Shown here: positions 30,563 through 40,703 of the stretch, piece after piece
Layout: every line of letters starts with the position of its first letter
How positions within the stretch are numbered: the stretch's first letter is position 1
DNA from: Litoribrevibacter albus
Lineage (GTDB): Bacteria; Pseudomonadota; Gammaproteobacteria; Pseudomonadales; Litoribrevibacteraceae
Length of the DNA: 64,000 bases
Reading direction: 5' to 3'
Assembly: GCF_030159995.1 (NCBI RefSeq)
Contig: NZ_BSNM01000011.1
Span: forward strand, 1-64,000
Notes under the pieces: model-generated
Told to the model about the DNA's origin: nothing
The model's database searches: none
What the model saw: the letters and a program-made list of their open reading frames with translations, nothing else
Program-made: the position numbers and the translations under genes

Positions 30563-31318
30563 CTAAATTACAAAGGCTCGCTGATATAGATGCCAAGTAG
30601 CATGAGCCAAGAAGGGGAACAAGATAATAAAGCCTACCAAACCAGTGGCAAAGCCTACTACTGTACATATCCCTACAATACATGCCCATCCAAGCATCAC
30701 TCCTTTGTTGTCAGCCACAGCTTTTAAACTCGCCACACTGGCACTCACAACATCCACAGGCTTATGAACCATCATTGGCAAGCCAAACACAGTAATTCCG
30801 AACACCACAGCACAGAAAATTGCTCCTACTACGGTTCCAACCATTAAGAAAGGAATCATCTCCATCACCGTCATGGTTTCGGGCATTAATGCATGCACCA
30901 CACTGGCCATACGCATCCAGAAGATCATGATCAGCATTAAACCAAACCCAAGCGCCACAACATCAAAGAAAGCACCGGACTTCATCGCCTGAAGTGAATG
31001 AGACAACGTTGGTTCTTTTCCTTTTTTCAGTTGACGGCTCAAATCGTAAATACCCACAGCGAATAATGGCCCAGCCAACATCGCACCAATAAATAAGGCA
31101 AAGAACAGATAAGGTCTGTCTGAGGCAAAAGTTAATGCAACCATGCCATATCCGGCCAAGGTAAAGACCAGTCCGTAAAGAAGACTCACAGCTTTGGTTG
31201 CCCGGAAGTCAATCCATCCATGGTGGATAGCTTGTTGTATATCATGCATTGATAAGGGTCTTGCAGCGCTCGGCGTTTCAACCCTTGCCGCTTCTTGTTT
31301 TTTTATCACTTGTGGCAT
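30563..31318 (-). CDS. DUF2189 family integral membrane protein
   Basis: A 251-residue protein with about six hydrophobic segments between residues 45 and 240 (for example GLVFTLAGYGMVALTF and FFALFIGAMLAGPLFAVGIYDLSRQ). The sequence GPLFAVGIYDLSRQLKKG is typical of DUF2189. No catalytic motif is visible. Homologues are often labelled as related to cytochrome c oxidase subunit I by annotation pipelines, but no heme ligands are evident here. The function is unknown. It is divergent from the inositol monophosphatase family gene. Confidence 0.75.
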   Translation of the reverse strand: MPQVIKKQEAARVETPSAARPLSMHDIQQAIHHGWIDFRATKAVSLLYGLVFTLAGYGMVALTFASDRPYLFFALFIGAMLAGPLFAVGIYDLSRQLKKGKEPTLSHSLQAMKSGAFFDVVALGFGLMLIMIFWMRMASVVHALMPETMTVMEMIPFLMVGTVVGAIFCAVVFGITVFGLPMMVHKPVDVVSASVASLKAVADNKGVMLGWACIVGICTVVGFATGLVGFIILFPFLAHATWHLYQRAFVI

Positions 31319-31414
31319 ATCAGTTCCCCCAAACTTCTACTTGCTACATACTTAAAGCTAGCAGGCACCACCATAATCGCTCATTTTTTGTACACCACTC
31401 ATCGGAAAAGTATT

Positions 31415-32227
31415 ATGAATTATCAGAAAGCCAACTCAGAGAGATTCAAACTTGCATACAAATTGGCACAAACTGCCGGTGAGCTAATCATTGCAGGCAG
31501 GAAAAATAACAGCTTCGAACAGTCCTATAAAAATCATAACGAACTGGTTACAAGCATCGATCAACAAGTAGATGACTTTCTAATTTCAGAGTTGAAAAGC
31601 CACTTCACTGAAGATCAATTCTTAACTGAAGAAAGTTACATTCCAGGCCAGGATGAATTTGATTACACATCTCCCACTTGGGTTATAGATCCTATTGATG
31701 GCACCGTAAATTTTGCTCTCGGACATCCCCAAGTCGCCGTTTCGATTGCCTATGTTGAAAAGAACGAAGTGCAATTTGGAATCGTTCACTGCCCCTTTTT
31801 GAATGAAACATTTTATGCAATAAAAGACGAAGGAGCCTTTCTCAATCAAGTTCCAATAAAAGTCTCAGAATGTGATGATCTGTCAAATGCCTTAGTAGCC
31901 ACGGGACTACCTTACGATAAATCAACCATCCAGAATCTCCTCCCAAACATAAACACCATCATCACGCACGCGCGGGATATACGCAGAAATGGCTCTGCTG
32001 CCATTGATCTATGCTGGGTAGCCTGCGGCCGTTTACAGGCGTATTTCGAAACAGTTCAACCCTGGGATATGGCAGCCGGTACACTTATCGCGAAAGAAGC
32101 AGGAGCATATACCGGACACTATGGCGACCAAATACAAGACAGTGATTTGATCCCCGACCTAATGAGCAAGCAGCTTCTGATTTCCGTTCCAACGATCCAC
32201 CCCCAATTACAAGAACTGCTTAAATAA
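31415..32227 (+). CDS. Inositol monophosphatase family protein
   Basis: A 270-residue Mg-dependent, Li-sensitive type phosphatase. The start is the ATG at 31415 (MNYQKANSERFK), preceded by GGAAAAG; the longer frame upstream lacks a ribosome site and overlaps the divergent gene. Metal-binding motifs are complete: FLTEES, WVIDPIDGTVNFA and QPWDMAAGTLIAKEAGA. The substrate could be inositol phosphate, 3'-phosphoadenosine 5'-phosphate (CysQ-like) or another small phosphate; the motifs alone do not decide. Confidence 0.85.
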   Translation: MNYQKANSERFKLAYKLAQTAGELIIAGRKNNSFEQSYKNHNELVTSIDQQVDDFLISELKSHFTEDQFLTEESYIPGQDEFDYTSPTWVIDPIDGTVNFALGHPQVAVSIAYVEKNEVQFGIVHCPFLNETFYAIKDEGAFLNQVPIKVSECDDLSNALVATGLPYDKSTIQNLLPNINTIITHARDIRRNGSAAIDLCWVACGRLQAYFETVQPWDMAAGTLIAKEAGAYTGHYGDQIQDSDLIPDLMSKQLLISVPTIHPQLQELLK

Positions 32228-32357
32228 CCCCCAAACAGAACCATTAGGTACTTACATTAGCCACAAATAACCTTAAAGAAACTCCAGCAAACGCCGACAA
32301 CTAGACTAATATTTATCAACTCAAAAGACGTACGTTTAGAGACGGTTAAACCAGCGT

Positions 32358-32383
32358 AGCGCTAGCGCTCCGCACTTCAGTGC
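32358..32383 (+). other. GC-rich palindrome and hairpin in the chemoreceptor leader
   Basis: AGCGCTAGCGCT (32358-32369) is a perfect 12 bp palindrome, followed by GCAC-TTCA-GTGC (32372-32383), which ends at the AAGGA ribosome site of the next gene. This GC-rich patch stands out in an AT-rich leader and could regulate initiation. Confidence 0.4.
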
Positions 32384-32395
32384 AAGGAAATACAT

Positions 32396-33487
32396 ATGTG
32401 GTTTGGTAATAAACAAGAAGTTGAAAAACTCAAGGGTAAGAATTCGCAATTGCAGCAAGAAATCAATGAGCTTTCAGTTTCCTGCCAGCAAAAAGAAGAA
32501 GAAATCCAATCACTAAAAAACGAGCTCGCTAGCTTAACCAAAAAAGGAAAAGAAAATGACGTCGTAAAATTAATTTCGACGTCTACCAAAGGCATTGACG
32601 AAATTCGTCAGTCCGTGGCCAGCACCAGCGATCAGATGATTTCGGAAAGAGAGCGCTTAAACGGGTCACAACAACTATTTGAAGAAAGCTCTACTCTATT
32701 AACAAGTACCAAAGATGCCGTTGAATCTATTCGGGATACCGCTATGGACAGCGTCACCAGTATTCAACAACTTCGAACAGTTGCAGAACAAATCAGTACC
32801 TTTGTTGGGGCAATTAACAACATTTCAGAACAAACCAACTTACTTGCATTGAACGCTGCAATTGAAGCAGCCCGTGCTGGTGAACAAGGGCGCGGATTCG
32901 CAGTAGTAGCAGATGAAGTTCGTGCGCTGGCTCAAAGAGCGGGTGAAGCGGCCTCAGAAATTTCAAATCTGGTAGAAAATATCGATAAGCAAACCCGTGA
33001 CGTTGATGCCCGTAGCCAACAGATGGCTGAAAAATGTGAAGATGTTGTAATTAACAACACTCAGATCATCAGCTCCGTAAACCAGGTAATCGATATTGCA
33101 AAAACAATGCTGACAACCATTGATGGCTGCAGTGAACAATCCTTTGTCCAAGCAGCCTCTCTTGATCACATCATCTGGAAATCACAGGTATACGATCACT
33201 TATCTAATCAAATTCGCCTATCTGACAACGACATTGAAGGACACAACCAATGCCGACTAGGGGAATGGTGCAACCACGGTCTTGGTAACCAAAAATTCAG
33301 TCACCTAAGATCTTTCCAACGTCTCGATGAACCTCATCGACAAATGCATGAATACGGTAAAGCAGCTATTGCAGCCTTTAACCAAGGAAATGAATCAGAA
33401 GCCATCAATCAGGCACACATGATGGAGAGTGCATCCAATCAAGTTCAACGCTGCCTGAATGACCTGCTCAACGAAATCGAAAACTAA
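32396..33487 (+). CDS. Soluble methyl-accepting chemotaxis protein with C-terminal CZB domain
   Basis: A 363-residue receptor with no membrane segment. An N-terminal coiled coil (about 5-60) leads into the signalling hairpin, whose tip sequence [20 protein letters not shown] and [19 protein letters not shown] are conserved. The C-terminus (about 250-350) is a CZB zinc-binding domain with candidate ligands in [21 protein letters not shown] and [11 protein letters not shown] domains sense zinc and oxidants such as hypochlorite in other bacteria. The signalling partners (CheA/CheW) are not in the window. Confidence 0.9.
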   Translation: MWFGNKQEVEKLKGKNSQLQQEINELSVSCQQKEEEIQSLKNELASLTKKGKENDVVKLISTSTKGIDEIRQSVASTSDQMISERERLNGSQQLFEESSTLLTSTKDAVESIRDTAMDSVTSIQQLRTVAEQISTFVGAINNISEQTNLLALNAAIEAARAGEQGRGFAVVADEVRALAQRAGEAASEISNLVENIDKQTRDVDARSQQMAEKCEDVVINNTQIISSVNQVIDIAKTMLTTIDGCSEQSFVQAASLDHIIWKSQVYDHLSNQIRLSDNDIEGHNQCRLGEWCNHGLGNQKFSHLRSFQRLDEPHRQMHEYGKAAIAAFNQGNESEAINQAHMMESASNQVQRCLNDLLNEIEN

Positions 33488-33505
33488 TCCAACACTCTAT
33501 CAACT

Positions 33506-33536
33506 AAAAAAGCCAACGATGAACGTTGGCTTTTTT
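33506..33536 (+). terminator. Terminator after the CZB chemoreceptor
   Basis: AAAAAAGCCAACG and CGTTGGCTTTTTT form a 13 bp perfect stem with a five-base loop and T-runs on both strands, 19 bp after the chemoreceptor stop codon. Confidence 0.9.
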
Positions 33537-33718
33537 AGTCTTTCAATACCATTTCATGACAACTTACGTCATATCCCTTCAAAATTGAGAATAAATCCCC
33601 ATCAATTTGAGCATTAGATCACATTCCAGTGTCAAAACTCCGTCATTTATCAAAATAAAAATAGACCAAAAAATAATCATTCATATAATTGACAGAAAAA
33701 GCACGCAAAGGATAAAAA

Positions 33719-34066
33719 ATGCTCAAGCATCAAAAATGCCGTCCTTACATTCGACGTCTTCACGGAAATGAAGAAGCTCATGACCTACTCACTCAAATTG
33801 AGCTTGGCTTTTACATCCAGCTACTTCAAGAAAAAGAACTGAAAAAAGCCTATGTCCTTACTCAAAGAGGCTTTCCAAAACATGTGATCGCAGTCTCAAG
33901 CTGCAAGCAGGCCCTGATTGACAAAGCGCTTACGTCTGATCCTGATTCTCCAGAAAATTTAAAACTATGGAGCCAAGCGATTCAGAGGAAATTAAATACA
34001 ATAGAAGCAGATAAACCCTCTGCCAGCTTAATTGATCTAAACGAAAGTTGTCGCAAAAGCTCTTGA
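33719..34066 (+). CDS. Hypothetical protein, 115 residues
   Basis: I do not recognise a family. AAAGGA precedes the ATG at a suitable distance. The protein is basic at both ends, with no signal peptide or membrane segment, and looks mostly helical (HDLLTQIELGFYIQLLQEKELKKAYVL). It is likely cytoplasmic. It has 46 bp to the downstream plsC homologue on the same strand, so co-transcription is possible. The 231 bp upstream gap holds the chemoreceptor terminator and an AT-rich stretch suited to a promoter. Confidence 0.6.
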   Translation: MLKHQKCRPYIRRLHGNEEAHDLLTQIELGFYIQLLQEKELKKAYVLTQRGFPKHVIAVSSCKQALIDKALTSDPDSPENLKLWSQAIQRKLNTIEADKPSASLIDLNESCRKSS

Positions 34067-34112
34067 GGCAAGTAGCTTACACATGTAAGCTCGCCATAAA
34101 AAAGAGTCGACC

Positions 34113-34829
34113 ATGTTAGTTTTTAGAATTCCTCTAGTAATTACGTTCTTTCTGTTCACAGCAGCCCTAGGAATCTTGATCTGCCTACTAAGGCCATTCA
34201 ATCCAGACAATACCCGCATCTTTGCAAACATTTATTCAAAATACGGGCTAAAGCTGCTAGGGATTAAATTAATAATCGAGAGCTTCTCATTCAAAAAAGA
34301 ACACACCGCAGTTTACGTTGTTAACCATCAAGATAATCTTGATCTGTTTGTGTGTGGAGCCGTTGTCCCCTATCGAACAGTGACCGTTGGAAAGAAAAGC
34401 CTGAAGTACCTACCATTATTCGGCCAACTTTATTGGCTAGCTGGAAACATCTTCATTGATAGAAAAAACAGCGATAAATCAGCTAAAACACTGGATAACT
34501 CCACTCTTGCTCTTCAAAAAGAAAACACATCCATTTGGGTCTTTGCCGAGGGAACGCGAAACAGAGGAAATAATATCCTCCCGTTTAAAAGCGGCGCATT
34601 CAGAATGGCTATTGAAGCTCAGGTTCCTGTCATACCTATTTGCGTGAGCAGCTACAAAAAAAACCTTCAACTCAACCAGCTCAATTCAGGTTCCGTGAGA
34701 ATAAATGAACTTCCAGCAATCCCAACACAAGGGTTAACTCTGTCAGATACAAATGAATTAAGAGAAAAATGCTGGTCAATAATGAAAGACGAGATTAAAA
34801 GACTGGACCAGGAAACTTACAAGACTTAA
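34113..34829 (+). CDS. plsC: 1-acyl-sn-glycerol-3-phosphate acyltransferase (PlsC family)
   Basis: Transfers an acyl chain to lysophosphatidic acid to make phosphatidic acid at the inner membrane. It has 238 residues. The N-terminal membrane segment is near residues 5-25. The catalytic HX4D motif is NHQDNLDLF, and EGTRNRGNNILPFKSGAF and PVIPICV form the further conserved blocks. Several PlsC paralogues are usual in this group, so the exact acyl donor and whether this is the main enzyme cannot be read from the sequence. Confidence 0.88.
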   Translation: MLVFRIPLVITFFLFTAALGILICLLRPFNPDNTRIFANIYSKYGLKLLGIKLIIESFSFKKEHTAVYVVNHQDNLDLFVCGAVVPYRTVTVGKKSLKYLPLFGQLYWLAGNIFIDRKNSDKSAKTLDNSTLALQKENTSIWVFAEGTRNRGNNILPFKSGAFRMAIEAQVPVIPICVSSYKKNLQLNQLNSGSVRINELPAIPTQGLTLSDTNELREKCWSIMKDEIKRLDQETYKT

Positions 34830-34836
34830 GTAACAC

Positions 34837-34913
34837 TGGTCGGAGTAACTGGATTCGAACCAGCGACCCCCGCCACCCCATGACGGTGCTCTACCAAGCT
34901 GAGCTATACTCCG
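34837..34913 (-). tRNA. tRNA-Pro (anticodon GGG)
   Basis: Cloverleaf on the minus strand: acceptor CGGAGTA pairs with TACTCCG, D-loop, anticodon stem CCGTC/GGCGG with loop ATGGGGT giving anticodon GGG, and T-arm GGTTCGAATCC. The 3' CCA is encoded (77 nt in all). It sits after the merR gene, as in Pseudomonas. Confidence 0.95.
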
Positions 34914-34954
34914 AATATTCTGCACTGACCCTATTAAGCAAAATAAGACATGCA

Positions 34955-34984
34955 AAAGAAAGGCGTTCGTAACAACGAACGCCT
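34955..34984 (-). terminator. Terminator of the pheT-ihfA-merR unit
   Basis: AGGCGTTCGT, loop AACA and ACGAACGCCT form a perfect 10 bp stem, with a T-rich stretch on its minus-strand 3' side (TTTCTTTTGC). It lies about 50 bp after the merR-like stop codon and just upstream of tRNA-Pro, so the tRNA probably has its own promoter. Confidence 0.8.
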
Positions 34985-35034
34985 ATCATAGAACTTTCTT
35001 TATAAATTTCAAGCACTAAGACTAGAATTAGCCA

Positions 35035-35388
35035 TTAAGCTTTTAGCACCTCAAGGACTTCTTCAAGTTCTGAGATGGTTTGGCGAATTAACTGCTTAAA
35101 GTTAGTTTCTTCACCCTTGGCATCATCACCCGCCAAACGTTGACGAGCACCACCAATAGTAAAACCTTGATCATACAAAAGACTGCGTATCTGACGAATC
35201 ATCAACACATCTTGTCGCTGATAATAACGACGATTACGTCGCTTTACAGGCTGCAATTGGGTGAACTCTTGTTCCCAATAGCGCAAGACGTGCGGCTTAA
35301 CGCCGCACAACTCACTTACTTCACCAATAGTGAAGTAGCGCTTCCCTGGAATCACAGGGAGTTCATTATTATGACTGGCTTCCAGCAT
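35035..35388 (-). CDS. MerR family transcriptional regulator
   Basis: A 117-residue protein with an N-terminal MerR winged helix-turn-helix ([25 protein letters not shown], residues about 18-42) and a C-terminal helix that could dimerise. It overlaps the 3' end of ihfA by 20 bases and is translationally coupled to it, the arrangement conserved in Pseudomonas and many gammaproteobacteria. The cysteine in ELCGVK is within the DNA-binding part and no metal-binding C-terminus is visible, so a metal-sensing role is not supported. Confidence 0.88.
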   Translation of the reverse strand: MLEASHNNELPVIPGKRYFTIGEVSELCGVKPHVLRYWEQEFTQLQPVKRRNRRYYQRQDVLMIRQIRSLLYDQGFTIGGARQRLAGDDAKGEETNFKQLIRQTISELEEVLEVLKA

Positions 35389-35671
35389 AGGCTTCTACTT
35401 TTGTTTTTAGTTTTTGTCCCGGCCTAAATGTGACAACACGACGAGCAGAAATAGGAATTTCCTCCCCCGTCTTAGGATTCCGTCCTGGACGCTGACTTTT
35501 ATCACGTAAATCAAAGTTACCAAAACCTGATAACTTAACCTGCTCATTCTCCGAAAGGCACTCACGCACTTCTTCAAAGAACATTTCCACAATTTCTTTG
35601 GCCTCACGTTTATTGAGGCCAAGCTCTTCAAAAAGGCGCTCGGCCATATCAGCCTTTGTCAGAGCACTCAT
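35369..35671 (-). CDS. ihfA: Integration host factor subunit alpha
   Basis: A DNA-bending nucleoid protein that works as a heterodimer with IhfB. It has 100 residues. The HU/IHF fold shows [47 protein letters not shown] (with the intercalating proline) and [13 protein letters not shown]. It starts three bases after the pheT stop codon and overlaps merR. The thrS-infC-rpmI-rplT-pheS-pheT-ihfA order is conserved in gammaproteobacteria. Confidence 0.97.
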   Translation of the reverse strand: MSALTKADMAERLFEELGLNKREAKEIVEMFFEEVRECLSENEQVKLSGFGNFDLRDKSQRPGRNPKTGEEIPISARRVVTFRPGQKLKTKVEAYAGSQS

Positions 35672-35674
35672 GCG

Positions 35675-38059
35675 CTAACTCCTTAGCTTGGCTTGATACT
35701 CTTGATCTAATGCGTTGACGATTGATTCAACACACTGATTAATTTCCTCGTCATTTAGCGTGCGCTCTGGGTGCTGCCAAGTCAAGCCCAACGCAATACT
35801 CTTATGACCTTCCTCAATACCTTTGCCTTGATAGACATCGAAAATGGACAATGAATTCATGAATTCGCCTGAATTCTGTTCAATGCACTTCTTAATCTTA
35901 GACACATTTACAGATTCATCAACTATCACAGCCAAATCTCTGCGAACTTCCGGGAATTTAGAAATATCTTTAAATTCAGGGATATTACCCTCTAAAATTA
36001 ATCCCAGTTCTAATTCAAAAGCAATTACCGTTCCAGGTAATTCCGCCAATTTACCGACATTAGGGTGAATTGTACCGACATAACCTACCAGCTGTTCTCC
36101 CTTCATCAACTTAGCCGTCTGACCAGGATGAAAGGCAGCATTATCAGAAGCCGGTTCAAAAGCTATAGAATCCAAAGCCCCAGTAATTCCCAGAATTGCT
36201 TCGATATCACCCTTCACATCAAAGAAATCAACACTTTCTTTACCACTATTCCAGCGCTCAGGAAGTCGCGCACCATATACAACACCAGCAATATGATCTA
36301 CCTGACGAAGTTGATCTTCCTGAGGGATAAATACCTGTCCTGTTTCAAACAAGCGAATACGGCTTTGTTGACGTTTTGCATTGTATTGCAGCGCCTTAGC
36401 CAAACCTGGTAGCAAACTTGTGCGCATAACCGCCATATCTGCCGAAATAGGATTTGCTAATGCTTTCGGTTCAATCTCAGGATCAAACAGCTTCTGAAGT
36501 TTTGGCTCAATAAAGCTATAGGTAATTGCCTCTTGATAACCAGAACTTACTAACTGAGCACGAACACTGGACAACGGAGAAATAACTTCCGGCTCAGACA
36601 GCAACTGCATATCAGCAACAGGCAAAGTTCGAGGAAGATTGTTATAGCCATATATACGACCCACCTCCTCAATCAAGTCTTCTTCGATACTAATATCGAA
36701 TCGATAACTTGGCACTTCAAATACCCAACCAGCATCGATTTTCTCAGAAACAACCAAGCCCAAACGAGTAAGAATTTCTTCAATCTCTGAATCGGAAATT
36801 TTCAGTCCGAGTAATGACTCAACTTTTTGTGAAGCCAGAACAACTTTTCGCTCTGCCGGTACGGATTCAGTGTTTTCTTCAACAAACACCGGACCAGGCT
36901 CACCACCTGCAATTTCAACCAATAATTGAGTCGCACGCTCAATTGCCTTTTCCTGTAACTTAAAGTCTACACCGCGCTCGAATCGATGTGATGAATCCGT
37001 ATGAAGACCATAGGAGCGCGCCTTACCAGCAATGGCAATCTGATCAAAATAAGCCGCTTCAAAAAGAATATCTTTCGTCTCAGATGTCACAGAAGAGGCT
37101 TCCCCACCCATAACACCGGCCATCGCCAATACCGATTTCTGATCAGCAATAACCAAAGTACCGTCGGTTAACTCTACTTCTTGACCATCCAGCAAAGTAA
37201 GCTTCTCGCCCGCTTCTGACATACGAACCCGGATATCACCTTCCAACTTATTCAAATCAAACGCGTGCATCGGCTGACCAAGCTCAAGCAACACAAAGTT
37301 GGTGATATCAACAATAGGGTCAATGCTACGAATACCACTACGACGCAATTTTTCTTGTATCCAGATTGGCGTGGCAGCCTTTACATCGACATTCTTAACA
37401 ACGCGTCCGGCATAACGAGGGCATGCAGAAGGCGCCTCCAAAGTAACACCACGCACATCCTGGCTAACCGCCTCAACTGCAAGAATTTCTGGCGTAGTAA
37501 CTGCTGTACGCGTCAATGTACCTACTTCACGGGCCAAACCTGCAATACTCAGGCAATCACCACGATTTGGAGTCAGATCCACATCAATCGCGACATCATC
37601 CAGGCCCATATATTCACGGAAACAAGTTCCTACAGGCGCATCTTCTCGCAGTTCCATCAAACCATCAGAGCTATCAGAAAGACCCAACTCTTCTTCCGCG
37701 CAACACATACCGAAAGACTCTACACCACGCAGTTTAGCCTTCTTAATTTTGAAATTACCCGGCAGTACCGCACCCACTTTTGCCACTGGGATTTTCATCC
37801 CCTGTTTAACATTAGGTGCACCACAAACGATCTGGCTTGGAGCTTCGTCGCCAGTATCAACAACACATACGTTCAGCTTATCTGCATCAGGATGACGATC
37901 AAAAGACAGAATCTGTCCTACCACGACCCCACTAAACTCACCAGCAACCGCTTCATGACCATCGACTTCCAAACCAGCCATGGTTAACTGATGCATCAAC
38001 TCTGCTGTATCAATGGAAGGATTAACCCATTCTCTTAACCAACTTTCACTGAATTTCAT
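35675..38059 (-). CDS. pheT: Phenylalanine-tRNA ligase subunit beta
   Basis: The beta subunit of the alpha2-beta2 synthetase. It has 794 residues, the normal bacterial length. It has an N-terminal tRNA-binding EMAP/OB domain (about 40-150), the B3/B4 editing domain (about 210-390), the B5 domain (about 400-475) and a C-terminal FDX-ACB anticodon-binding domain (about 700-794, FPEVRRDLAVIVDESV). B3/B4 hydrolyses Tyr-tRNA(Phe). It lies 89 bp after pheS. Confidence 0.97.
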   Translation of the reverse strand: MKFSESWLREWVNPSIDTAELMHQLTMAGLEVDGHEAVAGEFSGVVVGQILSFDRHPDADKLNVCVVDTGDEAPSQIVCGAPNVKQGMKIPVAKVGAVLPGNFKIKKAKLRGVESFGMCCAEEELGLSDSSDGLMELREDAPVGTCFREYMGLDDVAIDVDLTPNRGDCLSIAGLAREVGTLTRTAVTTPEILAVEAVSQDVRGVTLEAPSACPRYAGRVVKNVDVKAATPIWIQEKLRRSGIRSIDPIVDITNFVLLELGQPMHAFDLNKLEGDIRVRMSEAGEKLTLLDGQEVELTDGTLVIADQKSVLAMAGVMGGEASSVTSETKDILFEAAYFDQIAIAGKARSYGLHTDSSHRFERGVDFKLQEKAIERATQLLVEIAGGEPGPVFVEENTESVPAERKVVLASQKVESLLGLKISDSEIEEILTRLGLVVSEKIDAGWVFEVPSYRFDISIEEDLIEEVGRIYGYNNLPRTLPVADMQLLSEPEVISPLSSVRAQLVSSGYQEAITYSFIEPKLQKLFDPEIEPKALANPISADMAVMRTSLLPGLAKALQYNAKRQQSRIRLFETGQVFIPQEDQLRQVDHIAGVVYGARLPERWNSGKESVDFFDVKGDIEAILGITGALDSIAFEPASDNAAFHPGQTAKLMKGEQLVGYVGTIHPNVGKLAELPGTVIAFELELGLILEGNIPEFKDISKFPEVRRDLAVIVDESVNVSKIKKCIEQNSGEFMNSLSIFDVYQGKGIEEGHKSIALGLTWQHPERTLNDEEINQCVESIVNALDQEYQAKLRS

Positions 38060-38148
38060 CTTTATTCCTAACCTTTAAATTCTTTGCCTTGCTTTAGCCC
38101 ATTGTTATGGACTGTTCTTTGAGTTTGCTGCTTCTCTTAACCCTGAAG

Positions 38149-39162
<1,014 letters not shown>

Positions 39163-39288
39163 TTAAAAATTTTAATGAATAACGAAACAAAATTGAGTCG
39201 AAAAATAGGACGGATAATATTACCTGAGCACAAGCTAAAATGGTACAGAGATTCACTAAAAAGCCCTGATAATCCGAGGGGATGAGGG

Positions 39289-39311
39289 AAGAAACTGACC
39301 ATCAGTTTCTT
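39289..39311. other. 10 bp perfect hairpin in the rplT-pheS gap
   Basis: AAGAAACTGA, loop CCA and TCAGTTTCTT form a perfect stem, downstream of the rplT terminator on the transcribed (minus) strand and upstream of pheS. It could be part of a pheST leader control. No terminator-like T-run follows. Confidence 0.4.
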
Positions 39312-39318
39312 GAGGCAA

Positions 39319-39347
39319 TAAAAAAGGGAGCCTAAGCTCCCTCTTTT
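39319..39347 (-). terminator. Terminator or attenuator between rplT and pheS
   Basis: On the minus strand a GGGAGC/GCTCCC stem (7 bp with its outer A-T pair) and loop TTAG are followed by six Ts, about 40 bp after rplT. It should end most infC-rpmI-rplT transcripts; partial read-through would feed pheS. Confidence 0.8.
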
Positions 39348-39388
39348 ATACAAACACTAGTCGCTAATATTTGGCTAAAAAACCAATA

Positions 39389-39745
39389 TTATGCCAATGC
39401 AGTCTTTGCTTTCTCAACAAGCGCAGTAAATGCAACTTTGTCATTTACAGCCAAGTCAGCAAGAATCTTACGGTCGATTTCAACGTTTGACTTTTTAAGG
39501 CCAGAGATGAAACGGCTGTAAGACAGACCATTCAAACGAGCACCTGCATTGATACGAGCAATCCACAACGCACGGAATTGACGCTTACGCTGACGACGGT
39601 CACGGTAAGCATATTGACCTGCTTTGATTACTGCTTGTTTAGCAACACGGAATACACGGCTACGAGCACCGTAGTAACCTTTTGCTTGCTTAAGAATCTT
39701 CTTGTGACGACGACGCGCCTGAACACCACGTTTTACGCGAGGCAT
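39389..39745 (-). CDS. rplT: 50S ribosomal protein L20
   Basis: A basic 118-residue protein that binds 23S rRNA early in 50S assembly. The start [18 protein letters not shown] and the block [22 protein letters not shown] are typical. In E. coli L20 represses translation of rpmI and rplT by binding upstream of rpmI. It follows rpmI by 55 bp. Confidence 0.98.
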   Translation of the reverse strand: MPRVKRGVQARRRHKKILKQAKGYYGARSRVFRVAKQAVIKAGQYAYRDRRQRKRQFRALWIARINAGARLNGLSYSRFISGLKKSNVEIDRKILADLAVNDKVAFTALVEKAKTALA

Positions 39746-39800
39746 AACTTAACCCTCTACCAGAAATATTGATTAAGGTAATAACTCTGTTAAAGAGAAA

Positions 39801-39995
39801 TTACGCGAAAGGAACCATACGTTGAACCAACTTCAAATCAGACTTTTCAACCTGATGCTTAGGACGAAGTTGACGCTTACGCTTAGTACTCTTCTTAGTC
39901 AAAATGTGACTGGTATGAGATTGACGGTGTTTGAAACCGTTCGCAGTCTTTTTAAAGCGCTTAGCTGCACCGCGCTTAGTTTTCATTTTAGGCAT
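39801..39995 (-). CDS. rpmI: 50S ribosomal protein L35
   Basis: A 64-residue basic protein. The start is the ATG at 39995 ([17 protein letters not shown]), the universal L35 N-terminus; GGAG lies nine bases upstream. The open frame extends further upstream but that part is not protein-like. The 154 bp gap before it, after infC, holds two mutually exclusive hairpins, suitable for L20-dependent control. Confidence 0.97.
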   Translation of the reverse strand: MPKMKTKRGAAKRFKKTANGFKHRQSHTSHILTKKSTKRKRQLRPKHQVEKSDLKLVQRMVPFA

Positions 39996-40035
39996 TTGGA
40001 ATAACTCCGCATTTAGCCAACACAAAATCCAACTA

Positions 40036-40082
40036 CCAAAGCTCCAACAGATAACCATTGGAGCATTTGAAATCAGCTTTGG
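40036..40082 (-). promoter_or_regulatory. Candidate L20 operator: two mutually exclusive hairpins upstream of rpmI
   Basis: CCAAAGCT (40036-40043) can pair with AGCTTTGG (40075-40082), an 8 bp stem. Within it GCTCCAA (40041-40047) can pair with TTGGAGC (40058-40064), 7 bp. Both need bases 40041-40043, so only one full stem can form at a time. The position between infC and rpmI matches the E. coli region where L20 represses rpmI-rplT. The function here is inferred. Confidence 0.5.
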
Positions 40083-40149
40083 AGGCTTAGTCAAAATATG
40101 AAATAAACACTATTCACTAAGTAATGAAGGACTCAGTAAATTAGACAGT

Positions 40150-40689
40150 CTATTTCTTCTTCTTAGGGGCTAAGACCATCGTCATTTGACGACCTTCCAT
40201 CTTAGGGCGCTGTTCTACGGTGCCGAATTCTTCAAGATCTTTTTCAAGTCTTAACATCAACTGCATACCGATGTCCTGGTGCGCCATTTCGCGACCACGA
40301 TATCTCAGAGATATCTTGGCTTTATCCCCCTTCTCAAGGAAACGTACCAGGTTGCGTAGTTTTACCTGATAATCCCCTTCTTCAGTGCCAGGACGGAACT
40401 TCATTTCTTTAAGCTGCGTCTGTTGCTGCTTTTTCTTCGCCGCTTTTTGTCGCTGCTTATCTTCGTACAATTTCTTTCCGTAATCCATGACCTTACATAC
40501 GATCGGATCACCATCGGAAATCTGTACTAAATCTAGTTCGGCCTCAGATGCTGCACTTAACGCCTCATTAATTGAGACTACACCCACCTGCTCACCGTCT
40601 GCTCCAATTAGTCGAACTTCTTTCGCGCGGATATTTTCATTGATAGGAGCTTGTTGTTCTTTACCGCCACGTGCTCTTGGATTTCTAAT
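40150..40689 (-). CDS. infC: Translation initiation factor IF-3, probable AUU start
   Basis: Prevents 30S-50S joining and checks the start codon. It has 179 residues. Conserved blocks are [28 protein letters not shown] and [17 protein letters not shown]. An in-frame ATG at 40695 has GGAG only two bases ahead, which is too close. The AUU at 40689 is eight bases from the same GGAG, so AUU is the better start, as known for infC in other bacteria where IF-3 represses its own unusual start codon. If the ATG is used the protein gains two residues. It begins just after the thrS stop codon. Confidence 0.93.
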   Translation of the reverse strand: MRNPRARGGKEQQAPINENIRAKEVRLIGADGEQVGVVSINEALSAASEAELDLVQISDGDPIVCKVMDYGKKLYEDKQRQKAAKKKQQQTQLKEMKFRPGTEEGDYQVKLRNLVRFLEKGDKAKISLRYRGREMAHQDIGMQLMLRLEKDLEEFGTVEQRPKMEGRQMTMVLAPKKKK

Positions 40690-40703
40690 TGCCATATCTC
40701 CAG

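Noticed and set aside
34914-34954. Promoter for tRNA-Pro
   Set aside because: A TTGCAT-like -35 is present but no -10 with good spacing and match could be fixed.
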